This document shows positions 19,967 through 27,988 of a DNA stretch of 64,000 nt, piece after piece (within the stretch, counting starts at the first letter, position 1; every line of letters begins with the position of its first letter). Under the pieces are notes generated by a model. The model ran no database searches. It was not told where the DNA came from and worked only from the letters and a program-made list of their open reading frames with translations. Origin of the DNA: Desulfonatronum sp. SC1 (GTDB lineage: Bacteria; Desulfobacterota; Desulfovibrionia; Desulfovibrionales; Desulfonatronaceae); the NCBI RefSeq assembly GCF_003046795.1, contig NZ_PZKN01000022.1:1-64000 (forward strand), written 5' to 3'. Position numbers and translations under genes: made by a program.

Positions 19967-20866
19967 ATGCGCGAGGTTGACGTACTGATCATTGGTCAGG
20001 GACCGGCGGGATTGTCCGCGGCCATTTACACCGCCAGGGCCGGGATGAAGACCGTGGTCCTGGGTTGCGCGCCGAAAGTCGCCGGAGATTACGACATCGA
20101 CAACTATTTCGGTTTCGACGAAACCATTTCCGGCAGGGAGCTGATCGAACGCGGCACGCGGCAGGCGCAACGCTTCGGGACGGAGGTTGCGTGCGACCGC
20201 GTCCTTGGGGTTCATCTGGGAGAGCAGGGTCGGTACCATGTCCGGAGCGAACAGGGCGAGTACGAGGCTTGGGCCGTGATTCTCTCCACCGGCGTGGCCA
20301 GGGTCCGGCCGGGTATCGAGAATTTGCACGACTATGAAGGTAAGGGCGTTTCCTATTGCGTGAGTTGCGACGGCTTCTTTTTCCGTCAAAAACAGGTCAT
20401 GGTTCTGGGCGAGGGGAATTTCGCGGCGAATCAGGCTCTGGAACTGCTGCATTATACGCCCAAGGTCCATGTTTGCACGCAGGGTAAGGCTCTGGACATG
20501 GGGGCGGAGTTTCTGGACAAGCTGCGTGAGGCCGGAATACCGGTCTCGGAGCGCAAGATCGCTAAATTGGCAGGGGAGGGCGGTCTGTCCTCCGTGCAAT
20601 ACGAGGACGGCGAGCATGACGCCGTGGACGGGCTGTTCATCGCCATGGGCCAGGCCGGGACTTCCGATTTCGCCGTCAGCCTGGGGCTGGTGATGCGCAA
20701 GCAGTTCATCGAGGTGGACGAACAGCAGCGGACCAACATCCCCGGGATTTTCGCGGCCGGAGACTGCGTCGGTCGTTTTTTGCAGATCAGCGTAGCCGTG
20801 GGGGAAGGTGCTCTGGCCGCCAGGTCCGCCATCGAGCACGTCAAGAAAGTTCGTCCAAAAGAGTGA
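19967..20866 (+). CDS. Thioredoxin reductase-like FAD/NAD(P) oxidoreductase
   Basis: A 299-residue flavoprotein of the TrxB family. It has the N-terminal FAD dinucleotide fold GQGPAGLSAAIYTARAGMK, the redox-active CxxC as CVSCDG at about 128-133, and the C-terminal FAD-binding signature IPGIFAAGDCVG. The NAD(P) loop reads GEGNFAANQALEL in place of the usual GGGNSAxxE, so the donor or partner may differ from classical thioredoxin reductase. ATG 19967 is chosen over an upstream frame because gggag precedes it and the protein then starts at the fold. A tRNA gene follows. Confidence 0.9.
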   Translation: MREVDVLIIGQGPAGLSAAIYTARAGMKTVVLGCAPKVAGDYDIDNYFGFDETISGRELIERGTRQAQRFGTEVACDRVLGVHLGEQGRYHVRSEQGEYEAWAVILSTGVARVRPGIENLHDYEGKGVSYCVSCDGFFFRQKQVMVLGEGNFAANQALELLHYTPKVHVCTQGKALDMGAEFLDKLREAGIPVSERKIAKLAGEGGLSSVQYEDGEHDAVDGLFIAMGQAGTSDFAVSLGLVMRKQFIEVDEQQRTNIPGIFAAGDCVGRFLQISVAVGEGALAARSAIEHVKKVRPKE

Positions 20867-20877
20867 TGAAATTACGC

Positions 20878-20906
20878 TTGACAGGACTTCCTGTTCCAGG
20901 GTAACA
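20878..20906 (+). promoter_or_regulatory. Promoter of the tRNA gene
   Basis: TTGACA (20878-20883) and GTAACA (20901-20906) are 17 bases apart. The start would be near 20913, about 20 bases before the tRNA. The -35 box is a perfect consensus. Confidence 0.55.
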
Positions 20907-20931
20907 GTTCTCTCTTTTGCAAATTCTTAAT

Positions 20932-21007
20932 GGGCCTATAGCTCAGTTGGTAGAGCCACCGGCTCATAACCGGCAGGTCCCAGGTTCAAGTCCTGGTAGG
21001 CCCACCA
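20932..21007 (+). tRNA. tRNA with CAU anticodon (Ile2 or elongator Met)
   Basis: A complete 76-base cloverleaf with encoded CCA. The acceptor stem gggccta pairs with taggccc, the D arm is gctcagttggtagagc, the anticodon stem-loop ccggctcataaccgg has CAT at 20965-20967, and the T arm is ccaggttcaagtcctgg. It lacks the initiator-specific unpaired first base pair, so it is not fMet. Strong CCGG anticodon pairing around CTCATAA resembles tRNA-Ile2, in which the C is modified to lysidine by TilS (encoded at 38215-39276), but elongator Met cannot be excluded by eye. Confidence 0.95.
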
Positions 21008-21081
21008 CAAGAGGATCCTGGTGCCTCAGGCGCGTACAACATCACCCGCATTGCTGAAATATTGTTCGCCGTTCTTACGAG

Positions 21082-21124
21082 AGGTGTTTCTTGGAAAAGT
21101 TTATCCGGGAAACACCTTTTTTTT
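21082..21124 (+). terminator. Intrinsic terminator after the tRNA
   Basis: Perfect arms aggtgttt (21082-21089) and aaacacct (21110-21117) are followed by an eight-base or longer T run. It closes the tRNA transcript before the nif3-like gene. Confidence 0.85.
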
Positions 21125-21176
21125 GTCGTTTTTTTACGAAACTCCAGCCAAACCATGAGCAGAGCGAGGTCTGGCC

Positions 21177-22181
21177 ATGCACGTTCATGAACTGATCGCC
21201 ATGATCGAGGCGACCGCGCCGCCGCGATGGGCGGCGTCCTGGGATCGAAGCGGAGTGCAGGTGGCCGCGGGCAGGAAGCGGGTCGGCAAGCTGGCCGTCG
21301 GGTTGGATCCCGCCCCCGTACTGATCGACCAAGCCCTGGCCTGGGGCGCGGATTTTATCCTGGTACACCACCCGTTGACCTTGAAGCCGGAATTGCCTGC
21401 CCTGTCAAACGGATACCACCATGTCCTCGGGGCGTTGCTGTGCCATGACGCTTGGTTATACGCCGCGCACACCAGCCTGGACGTCCAGCCTCGGGGACCG
21501 GTGAGGTGGCTGGCCGGGGAATTGGGGTTGAATAATGTCTCCGTGTTGGAGGAAACAGGACGCCGTCTCGGGCGCTGGTTTCGTATCCTTGGTCCGAAAG
21601 AGCGGATTGAGCAGGTTGCGCAAGGGCTTGAAGGACGTCCGGGCGTCGAAGTCTATGCCCTTGGTGCACGGGCTTTGGAGGTGGTGGCCGCTCCGGGGAG
21701 GGATTTCGAAGTGTATGGAGCGATTTCTGGCGCGGAGGATGACACGCTACGGGTGGTCTCCCACGAATTGGATCTGCCGGTGGAATCGCTCGGCTTCGGA
21801 TTTGTGGGCGAAATGCCGGAATCGTCGCCCTGGGAGGAGTTTTACGAGGTATTGAAGCGGCTCACCGGTGGCACTCCGAGGGCGCTGGCCGGGATTGTTC
21901 CTGAGAAGGTGAGCAGGGTGGCTTGCTGTCCGGGGTCCGGGGCGTCGTTGCTGAAACGCGTCGCCAAGGTCGGGGCTCAGGTCTACGTGACCGGCGACCT
22001 CAAGTACCATGACGCGCAGGCCGCTCGGGAGTTGGGGTATTTGGTAGTGGATGTGGGTCACTTCGTCCTGGAGGAGCGTATGATGCGCGTATTCTCCGAG
22101 GAATTGCGGCGCAAGCTGACCCACGGCGCCGTAGAGGTGGCTTTTTTTCCCGGATTCGACTTTTTGTCCTCGCCTTCTTGA
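21177..22181 (+). CDS. Nif3-like dinuclear metal centre protein
   Basis: A 334-residue protein of the Nif3/YbgI (DUF34) family. Metal-ligand words are visible: LVHHPLTLK near 63-71, AAHTSLDV near 98-105, and VDVGHFVLEERMM near the C-terminus. It has the longer bacterial form with an inserted central domain at about 130-235. The family's reaction is not settled; names such as GTP cyclohydrolase I type 2 are annotation carry-over. It precedes the zinc-ribbon gene by about 90 bases, an arrangement common in this kind of genome, so the two are likely cotranscribed. Confidence 0.92.
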   Translation: MHVHELIAMIEATAPPRWAASWDRSGVQVAAGRKRVGKLAVGLDPAPVLIDQALAWGADFILVHHPLTLKPELPALSNGYHHVLGALLCHDAWLYAAHTSLDVQPRGPVRWLAGELGLNNVSVLEETGRRLGRWFRILGPKERIEQVAQGLEGRPGVEVYALGARALEVVAAPGRDFEVYGAISGAEDDTLRVVSHELDLPVESLGFGFVGEMPESSPWEEFYEVLKRLTGGTPRALAGIVPEKVSRVACCPGSGASLLKRVAKVGAQVYVTGDLKYHDAQAARELGYLVVDVGHFVLEERMMRVFSEELRRKLTHGAVEVAFFPGFDFLSSPS

Positions 22182-22270
22182 TTATGTTGAAGCCGGGCGG
22201 GGACGCGGCCGGGGTATCGAAATGGGTCGGATAAAGCGGTTTATTGATCGGAGTTAAGGAGGGAAAAACA

Positions 22271-23032
22271 TTGAGCCTGTATTTGAAGCAGATCGAGCAA
22301 TTGGTCGCCCTGCAAATGATCGATGACGAGATCATGCAGTTGAACACGTTCTTGAAAAACGCTCCACTGGAAATGGAACGCATGGAAGCGCGCCATCTCG
22401 AACTTAAGGACGCGGTGGCGTACTTGAAGGAAAAAATCGCCATGATTGTCGCGCAGCGGGACCAACTGGACAGGGATATCGAGGATTCCGGAAGGAAGGT
22501 CAAGAAAAGCAAGAACAAGCTGATGATGGTCACCAACTCCAAGGAGCATCAGGCCATGATGCGGGAGATCGACAACCTGGAAAAGACCAATCGTGTCCGG
22601 GAAGAAGAAAAAATCTCCCTGTTGGAGGAACTCGCCCGGCAAGAGGAGACCCTGACTACGACCCAGGCCGAGTTGACCGCATTGCAGCAGGAAATCACCC
22701 AGAAAAAGAAGCAGATCAACCAGAAGCTTCAGTCCGCCAAGACCCGCCTGGAAGCACTTAAGGGACTGCGGGGTGAGGCCGAACAGGTGATTCCCAAGCC
22801 GATCTTGAGCCGATACCAATTCATCCGGGCCCGGCTTTCCCAGCCCGTGGTGGTCTCGGTGGGCGAGGGGATCTGTAAGGGGTGCAACATCAGCATCCCG
22901 CCGCAAACCTACAATGTTTTGCAAAAAGGGGAGCAGATCCTGAGCTGCCCCAATTGTCAGCGAATCATTTTCTGGTCCGAGCACTTTTCCAAGGAAGAGG
23001 AAGCGGAGGAGGCCGAAGTGGCAGCGGCTTAG
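22271..23032 (+). CDS. Coiled-coil protein with C-terminal C4 zinc ribbon
   Basis: A 253-residue protein. Long coiled coils fill about residues 10-175 (heptads of Leu/Met with Glu/Lys), followed by a zinc ribbon with CKGCNI and CPNC pairs (about 203-236) and an acidic EEEAEEAEVAAA tail. Proteins of this type (PF02591, CT398-like) are widespread; the role is unclear, with suggested links to secretion or RNA handling. The start is TTG 22271, set by aaggaggg seven bases upstream; an earlier in-frame TTG lies before this ribosome site. Confidence 0.88.
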   Translation: MSLYLKQIEQLVALQMIDDEIMQLNTFLKNAPLEMERMEARHLELKDAVAYLKEKIAMIVAQRDQLDRDIEDSGRKVKKSKNKLMMVTNSKEHQAMMREIDNLEKTNRVREEEKISLLEELARQEETLTTTQAELTALQQEITQKKKQINQKLQSAKTRLEALKGLRGEAEQVIPKPILSRYQFIRARLSQPVVVSVGEGICKGCNISIPPQTYNVLQKGEQILSCPNCQRIIFWSEHFSKEEEAEEAEVAAA

Positions 23033-23145
23033 TCCGTGGTTTGGCCTGGAAATGCACTGGAAGCAGCCTGGTAACGCCGTAACCTGGAGCGGCATTTTGT
23101 GAGCGGGTAGTAGCGCATTGGGCCGGGGGCAACTTCCCGCGGCAC

Positions 23146-23182
23146 GGATTTCGATTTCGATTGCGATCTCGATTTCGATTTG
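23146..23182. repeat. GATTTC hexamer microsatellite upstream of rnpB
   Basis: About six tandem, slightly imperfect copies of gatttc lie 55 bases before the rnpB -35 box. The tract could vary in length between strains. Nothing else is seen between the zinc-ribbon gene and the rnpB promoter. Confidence 0.7.
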
Positions 23183-23236
23183 GTCCAGATATAAGTGAAA
23201 GAGGACAAACTTGCTCTTGGGCTTTTCCCAGACGCT

Positions 23237-23265
23237 TTGACCTGGGATGGGCGCTGTTCTATATT
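23237..23265 (+). promoter_or_regulatory. Promoter of rnpB
   Basis: TTGACC (23237-23242) and TATATT (23260-23265) with exactly 17 bases between them. The first base of the RNase P RNA P1 helix is seven bases downstream. Confidence 0.8.
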
Positions 23266-23416
23266 CATTTTCGCGGGAGTCGGGCAGGTTGTCGCCGGGG
23301 GCGTGTTTTGCTCAGGCAAGGCGCGTCCCGGGAGGAAAGTCCGGGCTCCATAGGGCGGGACGCTGGATAACGTCCAGCGGGGGCGACCCCGGGAAAGTGC
23401 CACAGAAAACAGACCG

Positions 23417-23486
23417 CCCCGCGCTCACTTTGCCTTTGTCATCTTTTCGGCCTTTGCTGGATGACCAGGGCAAAGTGAGCGCGGGG
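23417..23486 (+). repeat. Hairpin insert A inside rnpB (P12 position)
   Basis: A perfect 18 bp stem: ccccgcgctcactttgcc (23417-23434) with its reverse complement at 23469-23486. An inner gtcatc/gatgac pairing extends it. The arm is shared with insert B. Confidence 0.9.
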
Positions 23487-23661
23487 TAAGGGTGAAACGG
23501 TGGGGTAAGAGCCCACCAGTTGCCGCGGTGACGCGGCAAGCTCGGCAAACCCCGTTCGGAGCAAGACCAAATAGGAGGACGCTTGAGGCCGGCCCGGTCG
23601 AAGTCCTCGGGTAGGTTGCTGGAGGCCGGAAGCAATTCCGGTCCTAGAGGAATGACAATCG

Positions 23662-23730
23662 CCCCGCGCTCACTTTGTCCTGACGGATCGTCGGGTCATG
23701 ATGCTTTGCCAGGACAAAGTGGGCGCGGGG
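23662..23730 (+). repeat. Hairpin insert B inside rnpB (P18 position)
   Basis: A 20 bp stem: ccccgcgctcactttgtcct (23662-23681) with aggacaaagtgggcgcgggg (23711-23730), containing one G-U pair. The first 16 bases equal those of insert A, while the loops differ. Confidence 0.9.
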
Positions 23731-23783
23731 AGACAGAACCCGGCTTATCGCCCGACTCCCGCGTTTTCACACCAAGTGCTTCC

Positions 23784-25049
23784 ATGACCCCCACTTCTGA
23801 TTTATCCATGAAATCTTCTTTGCGTCGTCCCTGGGCCGTGGTGCTGGCCGCCGGTCAAAGCTCCCGTTTGGAGCGGGCCGGGTTGGGGACCAGGAAGCAG
23901 TTTTTGCTTTGGCGGGGCGTTCCTCTGTTCTGGCACGGCGTGCGGGTTTTCGCGCAGATTCCAGACCTACGCGGGGTGGTGGTGGTTTTTCCGGACGAAG
24001 AACTGGCCGTGGGAGAAGAATGGGTCCGGCGGCTCGTGGAAGCGGACCGTCCGGGGCTCCCCGTGTTGACGGTCCGGGGAGGGGCGTTGCGGCAAGATTC
24101 GGTCCGGCTCGGCCTGGCCGAGGTCCCGCGGGAAGGCGAGATCGTGCTGATCCATGACGCGGCCCGGCCCTTTGTCCGTCCAGCCCTGGTCGCTGCATTG
24201 GTAGCCGCATTGCAGGAAGAAGAGTCGTCCGACGTCGGCGAGGAAGCCGTGGCCGGAGTGATTCCCGGCCTTCCCGTGACTGATACCGTCAAGCAGGTCA
24301 GCGGCGGGCGGGTGTCGGCCACTTTGGACCGGGCCTCCCTGCGGGCGGTGCAAACCCCTCAGGTTTTTGACCGCGCGGTCCTTGAAGACGCCCACCGACG
24401 CTGCCTGCAAGAGCAATGGACGGTGACGGACGACGCCTCCTTGGTGGAGCGGCTGGGGAGGGGGGTGCGCGTGATTCCCGGAGACCCCGGCAACATCAAG
24501 ATCACCAACCCTGATGATCTCAACCTGCTCAAGGATCCCGCCGAGATGATCACTCACATTCCCTGCGTGGGCTTTGGCTACGACGTCCATCGCTTTGGTC
24601 CGGGCCGTCCGCTGAAGCTTGGCGGCGTGCCCTTTCCCGGCGCTCCGGAGATCATCGCCCACTCCGACGGCGACGTGCTCCTGCACGCCCTGGCCGACGC
24701 CCTGCTGGGTTGCCTGGGCAAGGGCGACATCGGAGAACTCTTTCCGGATTCGGACGCACGGTTCGAGAATATCGACAGCGCCGTACTGGTGTCCGAAGTT
24801 CTGGAAATAGCCCAAAGGGAAGGACTGGTCCTGACCCACGTGGATCTGACCGTAGTCGCCCAGGTTCCCAAGGTCGCCCCCCGGCGCGAGGAAATTCGAC
24901 GCAATGTCGCCAGGCTGCTGGGATTGGACGACGCACGGATAGGGATCAAGGCCAGCACTGAGGAAGGGTTGGGATTCACCGGCGCAAAGCAGGGGATAAA
25001 GGCCATGGCCGTGGTCACGGCCATGCGGCGTTCGGAGGCGAAACAGTGA
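23784..25049 (+). CDS. ispDF: Bifunctional IspD/IspF, MEP isoprenoid pathway
   Basis: A 421-residue fusion. The N-terminal IspD domain (about 12-240) forms CDP-methylerythritol and shows AAGQSSRL ... GTRKQF and the HDAARPFV word. The C-terminal IspF domain (about 260-420) makes the cyclodiphosphate and opens with GFGYDVHRFGPGRPLKLGG, including the zinc ligands Asp and His. ATG 23784 lies about 20 bases after the rnpB end; a second ATG at 23808 is an alternative, and neither has a strong ribosome site. The open frame continues upstream through rnpB, but that part is RNA, not protein. cysS follows 38 bases later. Confidence 0.95.
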   Translation: MTPTSDLSMKSSLRRPWAVVLAAGQSSRLERAGLGTRKQFLLWRGVPLFWHGVRVFAQIPDLRGVVVVFPDEELAVGEEWVRRLVEADRPGLPVLTVRGGALRQDSVRLGLAEVPREGEIVLIHDAARPFVRPALVAALVAALQEEESSDVGEEAVAGVIPGLPVTDTVKQVSGGRVSATLDRASLRAVQTPQVFDRAVLEDAHRRCLQEQWTVTDDASLVERLGRGVRVIPGDPGNIKITNPDDLNLLKDPAEMITHIPCVGFGYDVHRFGPGRPLKLGGVPFPGAPEIIAHSDGDVLLHALADALLGCLGKGDIGELFPDSDARFENIDSAVLVSEVLEIAQREGLVLTHVDLTVVAQVPKVAPRREEIRRNVARLLGLDDARIGIKASTEEGLGFTGAKQGIKAMAVVTAMRRSEAKQ

Positions 25050-25087
25050 ATCGAAACAGAAATTTTGAAGAGACCATGTGAGTTCTT

Positions 25088-26545
25088 ATGCTGCTCTACA
25101 ACAGTTTGCACGGAAAAAAGGAAGTGTTTCAGCCTCTGCGTGAAGACCATGCCCGCTTGTACGTCTGCGGGATCACGGCGTACGATTACTGTCATATCGG
25201 ACATGCCAGGTCCGCGGTGGTCTTCGATGTTCTGGTCCGGTATCTGCGCTACAAGGGCTGGAAGGTCACCTTTGTCCGTAACTTCACGGACATCGACGAC
25301 AAAATCATCAACCGGGCCGCGGCCGAGGGCATCGGCTCCTCGGAGGTGGCCGAGAAGTACATCGTCGCGTTCTACGAGGACATGGACCGCCTGGGTATCC
25401 TCCGGGCAGACTTTGAGCCGCGGGCCACGGAACATATCCCCGGCATGATCAGCCTCTCCGAGTCCCTGATCGCCAAGGGGTACGCCTATGCCACGGACCG
25501 GGGCGACGTCTACTTCCGCGTCCGGGCATTCGAAGGCTACGGCCGCCTGTCCGGACGAAACATCGAGGAATTGCGCTCCGGTGCACGGGTGGAGCCCGGG
25601 GAAAGCAAGGAAGATCCTTTGGATTTCGCCTTGTGGAAATCCGCCAAGCCTGGAGAACCTTCCTGGCCCAGCCCCTGGGGACAGGGGCGTCCTGGTTGGC
25701 ACCTGGAATGTTCGGTGATGAGCGAGCATCTGCTGGGCCTGCCGCTGGACATCCATGGCGGAGGGCAGGACTTGACCTTCCCCCACCATGAAAACGAGAT
25801 GGCCCAGTCCATGGCCGCCACGGGCGGGGAATTCGTCCGGTTCTGGGTGCATAACGGTTTCGTGCAGGTCAATTCCGAAAAAATGTCCAAATCCTTGGGC
25901 AATTTCGTGACCATCCGGGACATCCTGGCCAAGTTTCAGCCCGAAGTGCTGCGCTTTTTCCTGCTGTCCAAGCATTATCGCAGCCCCCTGGACTTCACGT
26001 ACGCGTCCATGGAAGAGGCAGAAAAAGCCTTGCACCGCATCTACCAGACCATGGCTTTGCTCCGGGAGCACGCCAGCGGGACCAAGTGGAGCAATGCCGC
26101 CCTGGCTCCGGAAATGGAGGCCGAGCTGACCACCTTGGAAGGCGAGTGGAGCCGCTCCATGGAGGATGACCTGAACACCGCCGGAGCCTTGGGCCATGTC
26201 TTTGGCGTGGTGCGCATGGCCAACCGCATGCTGGAAAACAAAGGCTTGCGGAAAAGTAGCGGCGGCCGCGACCTGGGGGCGCGGATTCTGCAGGATTTAC
26301 AAAGCTGGGGCCAAGCAACCGGCCTGTTCCAGGATGAACCGGAGCAATGGCTGGCCCGGTTGAAAGAGACGCGGATTCAGCGCAAGGGTCTGGACGTTAC
26401 CCAGGTTGAAGTATTGCTTGCCGCGCGTCAGGAAGCCAGGCTGGCCAAGGACTTTCAGCGAGCCGACGTGTTGCGGGGGCAGTTGGTCGAAATGGGCGTG
26501 GAGGTCCGCGATACGCCCGGAGGACAGGTCTGGGACGTGACGTAG
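25088..26545 (+). CDS. cysS: Cysteinyl-tRNA synthetase
   Basis: A 485-residue class I synthetase. The HIGH motif appears as CHIGHARSAVVFD, preceded by the zinc-ligand Cys in YVCGITAYDYCHIG. Further zinc ligands are in WHLECSVMS and THHENEMAQS-like HHENEMAQS, and the KMSKS loop is intact (KMSKSLGNF). It has normal family length and domains. It sits between ispDF and a cell-wall hydrolase gene in the same direction. Confidence 0.97.
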   Translation: MLLYNSLHGKKEVFQPLREDHARLYVCGITAYDYCHIGHARSAVVFDVLVRYLRYKGWKVTFVRNFTDIDDKIINRAAAEGIGSSEVAEKYIVAFYEDMDRLGILRADFEPRATEHIPGMISLSESLIAKGYAYATDRGDVYFRVRAFEGYGRLSGRNIEELRSGARVEPGESKEDPLDFALWKSAKPGEPSWPSPWGQGRPGWHLECSVMSEHLLGLPLDIHGGGQDLTFPHHENEMAQSMAATGGEFVRFWVHNGFVQVNSEKMSKSLGNFVTIRDILAKFQPEVLRFFLLSKHYRSPLDFTYASMEEAEKALHRIYQTMALLREHASGTKWSNAALAPEMEAELTTLEGEWSRSMEDDLNTAGALGHVFGVVRMANRMLENKGLRKSSGGRDLGARILQDLQSWGQATGLFQDEPEQWLARLKETRIQRKGLDVTQVEVLLAARQEARLAKDFQRADVLRGQLVEMGVEVRDTPGGQVWDVT

Positions 26546-26583
26546 TTTTCATCCGGGAGCGACCCTTTTTCGGAGTTCAGGTC

Positions 26584-27960
26584 ATGGCGACACATCCACT
26601 GCGAATCGCGGCGTACCTCTTTCTGGGGCTTTTGCTTTCCGCCTGCGCACCCAAGTTCCCTCCACCGGGCGAGGTGTCGGATCTGCACTTGCTGCCTCAG
26701 AAGACCGGTCGGTACGTACCGAGCCTCGGAGAGTCGGAACCGCTGCTCTCGGCGCGAGATCAGCAACACCTGGCAACCGATTTTCTGGCCCGATTCTTCG
26801 CGCCCTGGGATGACTGGAACGAGGAATCGGCGGACGGCCTGGATCTGTTCTGGGGGGTGCGGCACTACCAGGACAGGGTGGTGTACGGGGAAAATTTGTT
26901 GCCTGTTCCCGAGGGCTGGCTGGATGAGATGACCAGGCGCAGCGCTGCGGAACTCTTCCCGTCCCTGGTGCATCCGGCGGTGACCGTCGGGCCGACCTCG
27001 CTGCGCGTTCTGCCGTCCTTTGCTCCGGTATTCAATGATCCCGCTTCAGCGGGGCAAGGTTTTCCCTTTGACATGCTTCAGAATTCCCTGATCCCGGCGG
27101 GAACCCCGGTGCGGGTGGTGCACGCCTCTCCGGACGGGGATTGGTATCTGGTGACGGCGCCGCATGTTTCCGGCTGGGCGCGTCCGTGGGAAGTCGCCTG
27201 GGTGGACGCGTCCTTCATGGAGGCGTTTCGCGGCGCGGACCTGGTCGCGGTGACCCGTGACCACGAGGTGGCGCGGACCTCTCACGGCATGTACGCCCTG
27301 CACGGACGCGTGGGCATGCTCTTGCCGCGCTCCGACGACCCCGCTCCAGCGGGCATGATCGCGGTGCTCACACCACAACGCCGGGCGGACGGCTGGGCCG
27401 AGTTGCACACCGCGTTCCTTTCGGAGCAGGGAGTTGATCCCTGGCCCTTGCCCCCGACCGTGGATCGGTATGTCCGCGTACTGGACGGGCTTTTGGGCCA
27501 GCCCTACGGATGGGGCGGAATGTATGAAAACCGGGATTGCTCAGCCTTGATCCAGGACGTTCAGGCCCTGTTCGGGATCGCCATGCCCAGAAATTCCCGA
27601 GCCCAGGCCCAGGCTGGGCGTGTCGTGGATCTGACGGACCTTGGCGCGGCACAAAAGGAGCAGCACATTCTCGAATACGGCGTCCCGTTACTGACCATCG
27701 TGAACCTGCCCGGTCACGTGATGCTCTACCTCGGCCCGGATACGGCCTCGGGGCGTCCGGTTGTCATGCACTCCATATGGGGACTGCGAATTAAAGAATC
27801 AGGAGCCTTGGAGCCGCGGACCAGCACGCTGGGGCGATGGGTTCTGGGGCGGACCGTGATCACCACCTTGACCCCGGGGATAGAACTCCCGACGTTGATC
27901 AGGCCTCAAGGGTTGCTCGTGGAACGAGTGACCAGCATGACCATTCTGGGGGAAAGGTAA
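26584..27960 (+). CDS. NlpC/P60-family lipoprotein hydrolase with SH3 domains
   Basis: A 458-residue predicted lipoprotein: signal peptide with lipobox LLSAC at about 17-21, so anchored in the outer or inner membrane. The middle part carries SH3-type domains (roughly 145-290, with WARPWEVAWVD). The C-terminal NlpC/P60 domain has the catalytic Cys in NRDCSALIQDV, the His in LPGHVMLYLG, and the third polar residue in VMHSIWGLR. Such enzymes cut peptide bonds in peptidoglycan stem peptides. The Cys motif reads DCSA where most relatives have DCSG. It precedes the HI0933-type gene by 28 bases. Confidence 0.9.
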   Translation: MATHPLRIAAYLFLGLLLSACAPKFPPPGEVSDLHLLPQKTGRYVPSLGESEPLLSARDQQHLATDFLARFFAPWDDWNEESADGLDLFWGVRHYQDRVVYGENLLPVPEGWLDEMTRRSAAELFPSLVHPAVTVGPTSLRVLPSFAPVFNDPASAGQGFPFDMLQNSLIPAGTPVRVVHASPDGDWYLVTAPHVSGWARPWEVAWVDASFMEAFRGADLVAVTRDHEVARTSHGMYALHGRVGMLLPRSDDPAPAGMIAVLTPQRRADGWAELHTAFLSEQGVDPWPLPPTVDRYVRVLDGLLGQPYGWGGMYENRDCSALIQDVQALFGIAMPRNSRAQAQAGRVVDLTDLGAAQKEQHILEYGVPLLTIVNLPGHVMLYLGPDTASGRPVVMHSIWGLRIKESGALEPRTSTLGRWVLGRTVITTLTPGIELPTLIRPQGLLVERVTSMTILGER

Positions 27961-27988
27961 TCCGCTCATCGTTTGCCGTCGCACCGTC

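Larger units (their letters stand above)
23272..23763 (+). ncRNA. rnpB: RNase P RNA, type A, with two long hairpin insertions
   Basis: The catalytic RNA of RNase P, which trims tRNA 5' ends. A perfect 14 bp P1 helix joins the ends (23272-23285 with 23750-23763). Conserved segments appear in order: gaggaaagtccgggctcc (23332-23349), acagaaa, ggtgaaacggtggggtaag, agaggaatgac, and acagaacccggctta (23733-23747). At about 492 bases it is well above the usual 350-400. The excess is two hairpins, 23417-23486 and 23662-23730, at positions that by flanking motifs correspond to P12 and P18. Both arms begin with the same 16 bases (ccccgcgctcactttg). P1 followed by TTTT may also terminate transcription. 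Confidence 0.96.

Noticed and set aside
23583-23783. Upstream extension of the IspDF frame
   Set aside because: This part encodes the 3' half of RNase P RNA, and IspD homology begins after 23784.
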